DNA of 64,000 nt from Bradyrhizobium sp. Gha (GTDB taxonomy: Bacteria; Pseudomonadota; Alphaproteobacteria; Rhizobiales; Xanthobacteraceae), in contig NZ_FOQM01000015.1 of the NCBI RefSeq assembly GCF_900113735.1, forward strand, positions 62,001 to 126,000. Reading direction: 5' to 3'. The first letter of the stretch is position 1; every line of letters begins with the position of its first letter. This document shows positions 52,959 through 60,503 of the stretch, piece after piece. The notes beneath the pieces are model-generated. The model was not told the origin of the DNA, searched no databases, and saw only the letters and a list, made by a program, of their open reading frames with translations. The translations under genes and the position numbers were made by a program.

Positions 52959-53948
52959 ATGAATAGCATGGGAATGACGATGGCGAGCGTGGCTTGCATC
53001 GGTGAATGCATGGTCGAGCTCCGGCAGGCGCAAGGCGCCCAGTCGGGCGGGCAGGGCGGCGGGCTGTTTTCGCGCGGCTTCGGCGGCGACACCCTCAATA
53101 CCGCCGTGTATCTGGCGCGGCTCGAGGTCAAGGTCGACTATTTCACCGCGCTCGGCGACGACGGCATGAGCGAAGAGATGATCGCGGCCTGGAATGCCGA
53201 GGGCGTTGGCACAAGACGCGTGGTGCGGCTGCCGGGCAAGCTGCCCGGCCTCTACATGATCCAGCTCGATGCCGCCGGCGAGCGCCAGTTCTTCCACTGG
53301 CGCGACAGCGCGGCGGCGCGGCAGCTGATGAGCCTGCCGGAGACCGACGAGCTGCTCAACTCGCTGATGAGCTACGACGTCGTCTATCTCTCCGCGATCA
53401 CGCTCTCGATCTACGACGCGGCCGGGCGCGATCGCCTGTTTGCGGCGATCAAGCGCGCGCGCCTGCTCGGCACGCGCTTCGTGTTCGACACCAATTTCCG
53501 TGCACGCGGCTGGCCCGATCGCGAGGTCGCGCGCGAGGTGTTTGCCACTGCCTTTGCGGCCGCCGACATCGTGCTGACCTCGACCGAGGATCTGCTCGCG
53601 CTCTATCCCGGCGAAAGCCCGGAGCAATTGATGGCGCGCATCCCGACATCAGAACTGGTGTTCCGCCTTGCCGAGCCCGTCAGTTTGTTGCGCTTCCCCG
53701 GCGGGACGAGCGAGGTCCGCGCCGAACCAATGACCAAGCCGGTCGTTGACACCACGGCCGCCGGCGACAGCTTTGCCGCGGCCTATATTGCGGCCCGGCT
53801 CGGCGGCTCTGATCCGGTGGAGGCGGCCCAATCAGGACATCGCCTCGCCAGCCTCGTGATCTGCTATCCTGGCGCCATCATTCCGGGCTATGCCATGCCG
53901 CCGAAGAAACGGCCCCGGCCGGCGACCACGCGTCAAGCGACCAAGTGA
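52959..53948 (+). CDS. kdgK: 2-keto-3-deoxygluconate kinase (PfkB family)
   Basis: 329 residues from 52959; ATG codons at 52968 and 52980 are also plausible because no strong ribosome site decides (the conserved part begins MASVACIGECMVELR). PfkB features are the N-terminal GGDTLNTAVYLARL, ADIVLTSTEDLLALYPG and the catalytic Asp in VVDTTAAGDSFAAAY. It phosphorylates KDG to KDPG, directly upstream of the KDPG aldolase gene, a clear functional pair. Confidence 0.9.
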   Translation: MNSMGMTMASVACIGECMVELRQAQGAQSGGQGGGLFSRGFGGDTLNTAVYLARLEVKVDYFTALGDDGMSEEMIAAWNAEGVGTRRVVRLPGKLPGLYMIQLDAAGERQFFHWRDSAAARQLMSLPETDELLNSLMSYDVVYLSAITLSIYDAAGRDRLFAAIKRARLLGTRFVFDTNFRARGWPDREVAREVFATAFAAADIVLTSTEDLLALYPGESPEQLMARIPTSELVFRLAEPVSLLRFPGGTSEVRAEPMTKPVVDTTAAGDSFAAAYIAARLGGSDPVEAAQSGHRLASLVICYPGAIIPGYAMPPKKRPRPATTRQATK

Positions 53949-53976
53949 AACGAACATCCGAGATAAGATTCACGAT

Positions 53977-54627
53977 ATGACCACGACCGCCCAACAGAAC
54001 CACCTCGTCGCGCTGTTCAAGGCCGCGACCGTCATTCCCGTCCTCACCATCGAGCGGATCCAGGATGCCGTGCCGCTGGCAAAAGCCCTGGTGGCCGGCG
54101 GCGTCCGCACGTTGGAGGTGACCCTGCGCACCCCCATTGCGATCGAGGCCGCGCGGGCGATCATGTCCGAGGTCCCCGATGCGGTCGTCGGCATCGGCAC
54201 CATACTCAATCCGGCCGACTTCACCCGTGTCGAGAAGCTCGGGGTCGCGTTCGGCATCAGCCCGGGCCTGACCCCTGACCTCCTCAAGGCCGCCACGCAC
54301 AGTTCTTTGCCGTTCGCGCCGGGCATTGCCACGGCGTCCGAGCTGATGATGGCGCTGTCCTACGGCTTCGACGTCGCAAAGTTCTTCCCCGCCGAGCAGG
54401 CCGGTGGCATCAAGGGCCTCCGCTCGCTGGGCGGGCCGTTTCCGAATGTGCGGTTCTGCCCGACCGGCGGCGTCGGCGAAGCCAATGCGGCGACCTGGCT
54501 TGCCGAGCCCAATGTGGTCGCGGTCGGCGGTTCCTGGCTGTGTCCGACGGCCGAGATCAAGGCCGGAAACTGGGCCGGCATAACTGCCATCTGCCAGCGC
54601 ACCCTCCAGGCGCTTAAACCTGCGTGA
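53977..54627 (+). CDS. eda: 2-dehydro-3-deoxy-6-phosphogluconate (KDPG) aldolase
   Basis: 216 residues, typical length. The class I aldolase has Glu47 in TLEVTLRT and Schiff-base Lys135 in FDVAKFFPAE; GIGTILNP and CPTGGVGEAN line the phosphate site. It splits KDPG into pyruvate and glyceraldehyde-3-phosphate, ending the Entner-Doudoroff-like route begun by the dehydratase. Last gene of the ABC-kdgK-eda arm. The stop is followed by a 7-bp inverted repeat AAGTCTT/AAGACTT (54627-54654) without a T-run. Confidence 0.94.
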   Translation: MTTTAQQNHLVALFKAATVIPVLTIERIQDAVPLAKALVAGGVRTLEVTLRTPIAIEAARAIMSEVPDAVVGIGTILNPADFTRVEKLGVAFGISPGLTPDLLKAATHSSLPFAPGIATASELMMALSYGFDVAKFFPAEQAGGIKGLRSLGGPFPNVRFCPTGGVGEANAATWLAEPNVVAVGGSWLCPTAEIKAGNWAGITAICQRTLQALKPA

Positions 54628-54687
54628 AGTCTTGCCATCCCTGCGCTAAGACTTAGGTCAGCAAGAGACCGCCAGGGAGAGAAGACC

Positions 54688-55857
54688 ATGACCGCCAGCA
54701 TCGTCGGATGGGCGCACACGCCGTTCGGCAAGTTCGACACCGAAACCGTCGAAAGCCTCGTCACCCGCGTGACCAATGAGGCGATCGCCGATGCCGGCAT
54801 TTCGGCCTCCGACGTCGACGAGATCGTGCTCGGCCATTTCAACGCCGGTTTCTCGGCGCAGGATTTTACCGCCTCGCTGGTGCTCCAGGCCGACCCGAAG
54901 CTGCGCTTCAAGCCGGCGACCCGCGTCGAGAATGCCTGCGCCACCGGCTCCGCCGCCGTGCATCAGGGCCTGCGCGCGATCGCCGCAGGCGCGGCTCGAA
55001 TCGTGCTGGTCGTCGGGGTCGAGCAGATGACCCGTACCCCGGGGGCGGAGATCGGTAAGAATCTCCTCAAGGCGTCTTACTTGCCGGAGGATGGCGACAC
55101 GGTCGGCGGCTTTGCCGGCGTGTTCGGCAAGATCGCCAGCTCCTATTTCCAGAAATACGGCGACCAGTCCGATGCACTGGCGCTGATCGCGGCCAAGAAC
55201 CACAAGAACGGCGTTGCCAATCCCTTCGCCCAGATGCGCAAGGATTTTGGCTTCGAGTTCTGCCGTGCCGAGAGCGAGAAGAATCCCTATGTCGCCGGTC
55301 CCTTGAAGCGCACCGATTGCTCGCTGGTGTCCGACGGCGCGGCTGCATTGGTGCTGGCCGATGCCGAGACCGCCAAGACCATGGGCAAGTCGATCGGCTT
55401 CCGCGCCACCGCGCACGCCCAGGATTTCCTGCCGATGTCCAAGCGCGACATCCTCCAGTTCGAGGGCTGCACGGTGGCCTGGCAGCACGCGCTGGAAAAG
55501 GCGGGGGTGACGCTCAACGATCTCTCCTTCGTCGAGACCCATGACTGCTTCACCGTCGCCGAGCTGATCGAGTACGAAGCGATGGGCTTGACGCCGAGGG
55601 GGCAGGGCGCCCGCGCCATCAAGGAAGGCTGGACGCTCAAGGACGGCAAGCTGCCGGTCAATCCGTCCGGCGGCCTCAAGGCCAAGGGCCACCCGATCGG
55701 CGCCACCGGCGTCTCCATGCATGTGATGACCGCAATGCAGCTCGCGGGCCAAGCGCCGGAAGGCATGCAGCTCAAAAATGCTAAACTCGGCGGCATCTTC
55801 AACATGGGCGGCGCGGCCGTTGCCAACTACGTCTCGGTGCTGGAGCCGCTGAAGTAG
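54688..55857 (+). CDS. Thiolase family protein (acetyl-CoA acyltransferase type)
   Basis: 389 residues; AGGGAGAG precedes the ATG. The nucleophilic Cys84 lies in RVENACATGSAAVHQG, with GHPIGATGVSMH and a C-terminal GGIFNMGGAAVANYVSVLE. Lengths and motifs suit a beta-ketothiolase of fatty-acid or aromatic side-chain breakdown. It is monocistronic or first of an acyl-CoA cluster, but a terminator-like repeat follows directly, so it is probably transcribed alone. Cytosolic. Confidence 0.9.
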   Translation: MTASIVGWAHTPFGKFDTETVESLVTRVTNEAIADAGISASDVDEIVLGHFNAGFSAQDFTASLVLQADPKLRFKPATRVENACATGSAAVHQGLRAIAAGAARIVLVVGVEQMTRTPGAEIGKNLLKASYLPEDGDTVGGFAGVFGKIASSYFQKYGDQSDALALIAAKNHKNGVANPFAQMRKDFGFEFCRAESEKNPYVAGPLKRTDCSLVSDGAAALVLADAETAKTMGKSIGFRATAHAQDFLPMSKRDILQFEGCTVAWQHALEKAGVTLNDLSFVETHDCFTVAELIEYEAMGLTPRGQGARAIKEGWTLKDGKLPVNPSGGLKAKGHPIGATGVSMHVMTAMQLAGQAPEGMQLKNAKLGGIFNMGGAAVANYVSVLEPLK

Positions 55858-55862
55858 ATCTG

Positions 55863-55949
55863 GTAGGGTGGGCAAAGGCGCACTTGCGCCGTGCCCACCC
55901 TTTTCTTGCGCTAGATCATGGTGGCCCGCTTCGCTTGGCCCACCCTACG
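55863..55949. repeat. Intergenic palindromic repeat with GTAGGGTGGGC ends
   Basis: The outer ends GTAGGGTGGGC (55863-55873) and GCCCACCCTAC (55939-55949) are inverted copies. Inside lies a nested hairpin with GGCGCA/TGCGCC. This looks like a dispersed Bradyrhizobium intergenic element, here placed between the thiolase gene and a small gene. Confidence 0.7.
55866..55907 (+). terminator. Rho-independent terminator-like hairpin after the thiolase gene
   Basis: Stem GGGTGGGC (55866-55873) / GCCCACCC (55893-55900) with inner stem GGCGCA/TGCGCC, followed at once by TTTTCTT. It starts 9 nt after the thiolase stop. The repeat seems to have been co-opted as a terminator. Confidence 0.65.
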
Positions 55950-55978
55950 GCTCCTGATTGATTGGCGAGACGCGCATC

Positions 55979-56182
55979 ATGAGCAACGACTACGACTATC
56001 TCTCGATGGATCAACTCAACGATCGCATCGCGATCCTCGAGGACAATATCCGCCAGCTGATCGAGCAGGCTGCCGCGGCGTCCGGCGAGCAGAACGAGTC
56101 GCGCATCGCCGATCGCATCAACCAGCAGAACGACGAGCTCGACCGTCTCGTGAAAATCCGCGAATCCCGCCAGAAGAAATAG
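55979..56182 (+). CDS. 67-residue coiled-coil hypothetical protein
   Basis: Starts at the ATG 55979 (MSNDYDYLSMDQLNDRIAILEDNIRQLIEQ). It is soluble, strongly helical and charged, with heptad-like spacing over most of its length and a Lys-rich end. No family recognised. It lies between a terminator-like repeat and the CoA transferase gene, 118 nt from the latter, and may be part of that operon. Confidence 0.68.
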   Translation: MSNDYDYLSMDQLNDRIAILEDNIRQLIEQAAAASGEQNESRIADRINQQNDELDRLVKIRESRQKK

Positions 56183-56300
56183 GAGGCATCGCCGCGCATG
56201 CGGCCATACGCCGGCCGCCCTTGCGCGCGCACGGTCGCTGCCTTTAGCTGGTTCGAAATCGCGGGCCGCTTCGAGTGCCCGCGCAATCGGGAGCGAACGC

Positions 56301-57500
56301 ATGGGGCCGCTGAAGGGCATCAAGGTCGTCGACATGACCACCGTGCTGATGGGTCCTTATGCGACCCAGATGCTCGGCGATTACGGTGCCGACGTGATCA
56401 AGGTGGAATCGCTCGACGGCGACGTCACCCGGCTGATCGGCCCGATGCGGCACACCGGTATGGGTCCGGTGTTCCTCAACACCAACCGCAGCAAGCGCTC
56501 GATCTGCCTCGATCTGAAGAAGCCCGCGGGGCGCGAGGCCGTGCTGCGGCTGCTGAAAGACGCCGACGTGCTCGTCTACAATGTCCGCCCGCAGGCGATG
56601 GCGCGGCTTCAACTCGGCTATGACGTCGTCTCCGCCATCAACCCGCGCCTCGTCTATGCCGGCGTGTTCGGCTTCGGTCAGGACGGGCCCTATGCCGCAA
56701 AACCCGCCTATGACGATCTGATCCAGGGCGCGACCGCGCTGCCCGCCTTGATGGCGCAGACCGGCGACGGTGTGCCGCGCTACGTGCCGAACGCGCTGGT
56801 CGACCGCATCGTCGGCCTCACCGCCGTCGGCGCGATCTGCGCCAGCCTCGTGCATCGCGACCGCACCGGCCGCGGCCAGCGGGTCGACATTCCGATGTTC
56901 GAGACAATGGCCGGCTTCGTCATGGGCGACCACATGGGTGGGCTCACCTTTGATCCGCCCCTCGACAAGGGCGGCTATGCCCGCCATCTCTCGCGCGACC
57001 GCAGGCCCTACAAGACGTCGGACGGCTATCTCAGCGTCATCGTCTACAACGACAAGCAGTGGGAGAATTTCTTCAAGGCTACAGGGCGCGACGATCTGCG
57101 CGCCGACCCCAAATTCGCGACCTTCGCCGGCCGCGCCGCCAATATCGACGTCGTCTATGCCGAGCTAGCCCGCATCTTCGAGACGCGCACCACGGCCGAC
57201 TGGATCGAGCTTCTGACCGAGGCCGACGTGCCTGTCATGCCGATGCATGATCTCGCGTCGATTCTGCACGATGAGCATCTCGAAGCCACAAATTTCTTCC
57301 CGGTGGTGAACCATCCGACCGAAGGGCGGATTCGCAGCATGAAGGTGACGGCGAGCTGGTCGGAGACCGAGGCCGAGACTGTCAGGCTCGCGCCACGGCT
57401 CAACGAGCATGGCGCGGAGATCCTGCGCGAGATCGGCTATTCCGCGGACGAGATCGCCGCCATGGTCCGGGACGGCGTCACGCGTTCGGTGCCGGAGTAG
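56301..57500 (+). CDS. CaiB/BaiF family (type III) CoA transferase
   Basis: 399 residues; an ATG at 56301 follows a GGGAGCG. Family motifs are MGPLKGIKVVDMTTVLMGPYATQMLGDYGADVIKVES at the N-terminus, LNTNRSKRSICLDLKKPAGREAVLRLLKDADVLVYNVRP, and GFGQDGPYAAKPAYDDLIQG, which contains the Asp used for the acyl-anhydride. It moves CoA between organic acids in the cytosol. Operon with the Cys-less thiolase-like gene (12 nt downstream) and a DUF35 gene suggests activation of a substrate for side-chain cleavage. Confidence 0.93.
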   Translation: MGPLKGIKVVDMTTVLMGPYATQMLGDYGADVIKVESLDGDVTRLIGPMRHTGMGPVFLNTNRSKRSICLDLKKPAGREAVLRLLKDADVLVYNVRPQAMARLQLGYDVVSAINPRLVYAGVFGFGQDGPYAAKPAYDDLIQGATALPALMAQTGDGVPRYVPNALVDRIVGLTAVGAICASLVHRDRTGRGQRVDIPMFETMAGFVMGDHMGGLTFDPPLDKGGYARHLSRDRRPYKTSDGYLSVIVYNDKQWENFFKATGRDDLRADPKFATFAGRAANIDVVYAELARIFETRTTADWIELLTEADVPVMPMHDLASILHDEHLEATNFFPVVNHPTEGRIRSMKVTASWSETEAETVRLAPRLNEHGAEILREIGYSADEIAAMVRDGVTRSVPE

Positions 57501-57511
57501 GAAGGGGCGTC

Positions 57512-58648
57512 ATGAGCTTCGTCACCGGCGTCGGCCTCACACCTTTCGGCAAGCACGAAGGCTCATCCTCGCTCGACCTGATGAGCAAGGCCGCCCAACT
57601 CGCTCTCGACGACGCCGGGCTCAAGCGCACCGAGATCGACGGCATCCTTTGCGGTTACTCCACGGTCTCACCGCACATCATGCTGGCAACCGTGTTCGCC
57701 GAGCATTTCGGCATCCGCCCGTCTTACGCGCACGCCGTGCAGGTCGGCGGCGCGACGGGGTTCGCGATGACGATGCTCGCGCATCACCTCGTCGTATCGG
57801 GCGTCTGCCGCAATGTGCTCGTTGTTGCCGGCGAAAATCGTCTGACCGGACAAAGCCGCGACGCCTCCATCCAGGCGCTGGCGCAGGTCGGCCACCCCGA
57901 TTACGAAGTGCCGCTCGGTCCGACCATTCCCGCCTATTACGGCCTCGTCGCCAGCAGGTACATGCACGAATACGGCGTGACCGAACAGGACCTCGCCGAA
58001 TTCGCGGTGCTGATGCGCGCCCATGCCAGCACCCATCCCGGCGCTCAATTCCACGATCCGATCACCGTCGCTGACGTCATGGGCTCGAAGCCGGTGGCAA
58101 TGCCGCTCAAATTACTCGACTGCTGTCCGGTGTCCGACGGCGGCGCCGCCTTCGTCATCAGCCGCGAGCGGACCGGCGAGGCCGGCGTGCGCATTCGCGG
58201 CTGTGCCCAGGCGCACACGCATCAGCACGTCACGGCCGCGCCCGCTCTCGGTGAGCTTGGTGCCGAGATCTCCATCGCTCGCGCCAGGGAGGCGACGGGG
58301 CTTGCGATCTCCGACGTGCGCTACGCCGCGATCTACGACAGCTTTACCATCACGCTCGCCATGCTGCTGGAAGACCTCGGTCTTGCCCAACGCGGCGAGG
58401 CGTCCGCGCGCGCAAGATCCGGCCATTTCAGCCGCGACGGCGCCCTGCCGCTCAACACCCATGGCGGCTTGCTCAGCTACGGCCATTGCGGCGTCGGCGG
58501 CGCCATGGCGCATCTGGTTGAGGCCCATTTGCAGATGACGGGGCGGGCGGCTGCCCGTCAGGTCCGCGACGCATCGATTGCGCTGCTGCACGGCGATGGC
58601 GGCGTGCTGTCCTCCCATGTCAGCATGTTTCTGGAGCGGGTGCGATGA
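57512..58648 (+). CDS. Thiolase-like protein lacking the nucleophilic Cys (SCP2/Ltp-type), probable aldolase partner
   Basis: 378 residues. The thiolase fold is evident (SFVTGVGLTPFGKHEGSSSLDLMSKAAQLALDDAGL, then GHCGVGGAMAHLVEAHLQ and LLHGDGGVLSSH), but the segment that normally carries the catalytic Cys reads HAVQVGGATGFAM (Gly79-Gly80), so Claisen-type thiolysis is unlikely. Such thiolase-like proteins with a DUF35 partner act in retro-aldol cleavage of CoA-linked side chains in steroid-type degradation. The DUF35 gene follows with an ATGA overlap, supporting this reading. The true substrate is unknown. Confidence 0.88.
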   Translation: MSFVTGVGLTPFGKHEGSSSLDLMSKAAQLALDDAGLKRTEIDGILCGYSTVSPHIMLATVFAEHFGIRPSYAHAVQVGGATGFAMTMLAHHLVVSGVCRNVLVVAGENRLTGQSRDASIQALAQVGHPDYEVPLGPTIPAYYGLVASRYMHEYGVTEQDLAEFAVLMRAHASTHPGAQFHDPITVADVMGSKPVAMPLKLLDCCPVSDGGAAFVISRERTGEAGVRIRGCAQAHTHQHVTAAPALGELGAEISIARAREATGLAISDVRYAAIYDSFTITLAMLLEDLGLAQRGEASARARSGHFSRDGALPLNTHGGLLSYGHCGVGGAMAHLVEAHLQMTGRAAARQVRDASIALLHGDGGVLSSHVSMFLERVR

Positions 58649-59073
58649 GCGATCGCTTGGCGGACTGGACCAAGGGCGAACAGGCGATCACCTACCAGGC
58701 CTGCAGCTCATGCGGCCATGTGCAATATTTCCATCGCGACTTCTGCGCCGCGTGTGGAATCAAAGGTCCGCGCGTGGCGCGCGCCAGCGGCAAGGGCAAG
58801 GTCTACGCGACCTCGCTGGTTTGCCGTGCCGCTACGCCCGGAACGCGCGCGCACGTGCCCTACAACATCCTGCTGGTCGACTGTGCCGAGGGTTTTCGGA
58901 TGATGGCCCATGGCGACAATGATCTCGTCATTGGCGACGAGGTGATCGTTGGCTTCAAGCCGTTTGCCGGTAAGCTGGTCCCGTTCTTTGTGAAGATACA
59001 GGAGGGGGATCCGTCATTCGGGGGCGGTCGAGAGACCGAGCCTGGAACGGGAATTCTGGGCCTGGCTTGCTAG
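58645..59073 (+). CDS. Zn-ribbon/OB-fold protein (DUF35 type) partnered with the thiolase-like protein
   Basis: 142 residues from the ATG overlapping the thiolase-like stop (ATGA). The N-terminal rubredoxin-like zinc ribbon has Cys20, 23, 34 and 37 (CSSCGHVQYFHRDFCAACG). An OB fold follows with ASGKGKVYATSLVCR and PYNILLVDCAEGFRMMAHG. In known pairs such proteins bind the thiolase-like aldolase and hold the acyl-CoA. The stop is followed by a small hairpin (59073-59094) of repeat type. Confidence 0.9.
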   Translation: MSDRLADWTKGEQAITYQACSSCGHVQYFHRDFCAACGIKGPRVARASGKGKVYATSLVCRAATPGTRAHVPYNILLVDCAEGFRMMAHGDNDLVIGDEVIVGFKPFAGKLVPFFVKIQEGDPSFGGGRETEPGTGILGLAC

Positions 59074-59134
59074 GGCCGCGCTTTGCGCGGTCCCGGGAAG
59101 GCCACCCCGGAATGACGAAAACTCCGAAACTAGC

Positions 59135-59236
59135 TCAACGCCCGTAGAACAAGATGCTGGCGATGACGAGCATCGCCATCACCGCCAGCATATGCGCGAG
59201 CGCTTCCGAGGCGGCCCCCTTGGTGGCTTCCTTCAT
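59135..59236 (-). CDS. Putative 33-residue single-span membrane protein
   Basis: A 34-codon ORF with GGGAG 9 nt before the ATG. The N-terminus is charged (MKEATKGAASEALAHML), then one membrane helix (about 15-31) ends in FYGR. It is the only gene-like ORF in the 59074-59517 stretch; the rest of that stretch (59237-59517) shows no gene. It resembles the other tiny membrane ORFs of the window in size but not in the AHA-DA tail. Function unknown. Confidence 0.45.
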   Translation of the reverse strand: MKEATKGAASEALAHMLAVMAMLVIASILFYGR

Positions 59237-59517
59237 ACCGTATTCTCCCTAGACTTGGGCGTGACACGTCGTTGCGTGGTGAGCGCGTGGACGGCCAACT
59301 GTTTTTACTCGGAACACCCCACTTCGAGTATTCACCGCAATCAAGTCCCCACGCGGCGAATATCGATTGTGCCAAGGTCGATCAGCAATGCGGCGGCATT
59401 TTGACTCGATAATGTTGCTCCCGGGGTCGGGCGCGAATACAGTTTCGGGGAGCTGTTCCTGACAACGACAATGAGCAAAAGCTTCGAAGAAAACGTCAGC
59501 AAAACTCAAGGCAAATC

Positions 59518-60045
59518 ATGGCCCGCATCGACTACAGCGATCCCTCCAAGGCGTCCGACCGCACCCGCGAAATTCTCGAAAAGAATCGCAATGCCAACAT
59601 CTTCCGCATGATGTCGCACTCGCCGAGTTATTTTGAGCAATACTGCCGTCTCGGCGGTGCCATCAGGCACAAGGGCGAGCTCGATCCCGTGGTGCGCGAG
59701 CTTGCGATCACGCGCACAGGAATTTTGTGCGAAGCGCCATATGAGATCGTCGCGCACAAGCGCATCGGCAAGAATGTCGGCGTCACCGACGCGCAGAACG
59801 AGGCGCTGGAAAATTGGCAGGCTGCGAATTGCTTCGACGAAACGCAGCGCGCTGCGCTCGCTTTCACCGACGAGATCGTCAAGCTGAAGAAGCCGACGGA
59901 TGCGACCTTCAGGGCGATCGCCGCGAAGCTGACACCGGCCGCCCTGGTCGAGCTCCAGCTGTCGGTCGGCTTCTACATCATGACGTCAAAGTTTTTGGAG
60001 ACATTTGAGATCGATCTCCAGCCCGTCACCGAAGTTGTCGGCTGA
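59518..60045 (+). CDS. Carboxymuconolactone decarboxylase family protein
   Basis: 175 residues; AAGG precedes the ATG by 7 nt. The CMD helical core is ELDPVVRELAITRTGILCEAPYEIVAHKRIGKNVGVTD. The AhpD-type redox CxxC is not present (one Cys only, CEAPYE), so it is not a peroxidase. It belongs to the CMD-like proteins often found with aromatic or acyl-CoA catabolic genes. It lies downstream of the thiolase/DUF35 operon with a gap of about 440 nt, so linkage is only suggestive. Confidence 0.9.
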   Translation: MARIDYSDPSKASDRTREILEKNRNANIFRMMSHSPSYFEQYCRLGGAIRHKGELDPVVRELAITRTGILCEAPYEIVAHKRIGKNVGVTDAQNEALENWQAANCFDETQRAALAFTDEIVKLKKPTDATFRAIAAKLTPAALVELQLSVGFYIMTSKFLETFEIDLQPVTEVVG

Positions 60046-60071
60046 TCCAGGCCTGGCTAGCGAGGGATGTC

Positions 60072-60374
60072 ATGACGATCGACGAATATGCGGTCTGGGC
60101 CGCAACCATTGCGAAAGTCGACGAGCATCCGTCGAATGAGCGGCTCTCCTATCTCGGGCTGGGCCTCGCCGGTGAATCCGGCGAGGTCGCCGAGCACATC
60201 AAGAAGCTCCTGCGCGACAACTGGCTCGACAAGGCAGGGCTCGTCGAAGAGCTCGGCGATGTCATTTACTATTGGGCCTGCCTGTGCGCCGCGACGGGCC
60301 AGCAGCCGTCGCAATTGCTGAACGCCAGTGCCGCCAAGATCAAGCGACGTATCAGCGAGGCGGCCAGCCGCTAA
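60072..60374 (+). CDS. MazG-like nucleotide pyrophosphohydrolase
   Basis: 100 residues. The all-alpha NTP-PPase core has the metal motifs GESGEVAEHIKKLL (EExxE-type) and LVEELGDVIYYWA (ExxD). Short single-domain MazG-like form, likely hydrolysing an abnormal or signalling nucleoside triphosphate. 26 nt after the CMD gene on the same strand. Confidence 0.88.
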   Translation: MTIDEYAVWAATIAKVDEHPSNERLSYLGLGLAGESGEVAEHIKKLLRDNWLDKAGLVEELGDVIYYWACLCAATGQQPSQLLNASAAKIKRRISEAASR

Positions 60375-60391
60375 CGTAGACAGTCTTCACA

Positions 60392-60477
60392 GCGTCATGG
60401 CCGGGCTTGTCCCGGCCATCCACGCCTTGACACGCGGCACAAAGAACGTGGAAGCCCGGGACAAGCCCGGCAAGACG
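60392..60477. repeat. Intergenic inverted-repeat element (GCCGGGCTTGTCCCGG)
   Basis: A perfect 16-bp inverted pair: GCCGGGCTTGTCCCGG (60400-60415) and CCGGGACAAGCCCGGC (60456-60471). The flanks CGTCATGG...CCATCCACG and CGTGGAAGC...AAGACG extend it. It is of the type dispersed through Bradyrhizobium and Rhodopseudomonas genomes. It sits between the convergent mazG and glutaminase genes, where a bidirectional hairpin could end both transcripts. Confidence 0.75.
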
Positions 60478-60503
60478 ACCCGATGTGAGTGAATGCCAAT
60501 CGC

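Noticed and set aside
51711..53627. A 638-codon minus-strand frame across the DenD-like and kdgK genes
   Set aside because: Antisense shadow of two enzyme genes with catalytic motifs.
54627..54654. AAGTCTT/AAGACTT inverted repeat after eda as a terminator
   Set aside because: 7-bp AT-rich stem with a 14-nt loop and no T-run; too weak to call.
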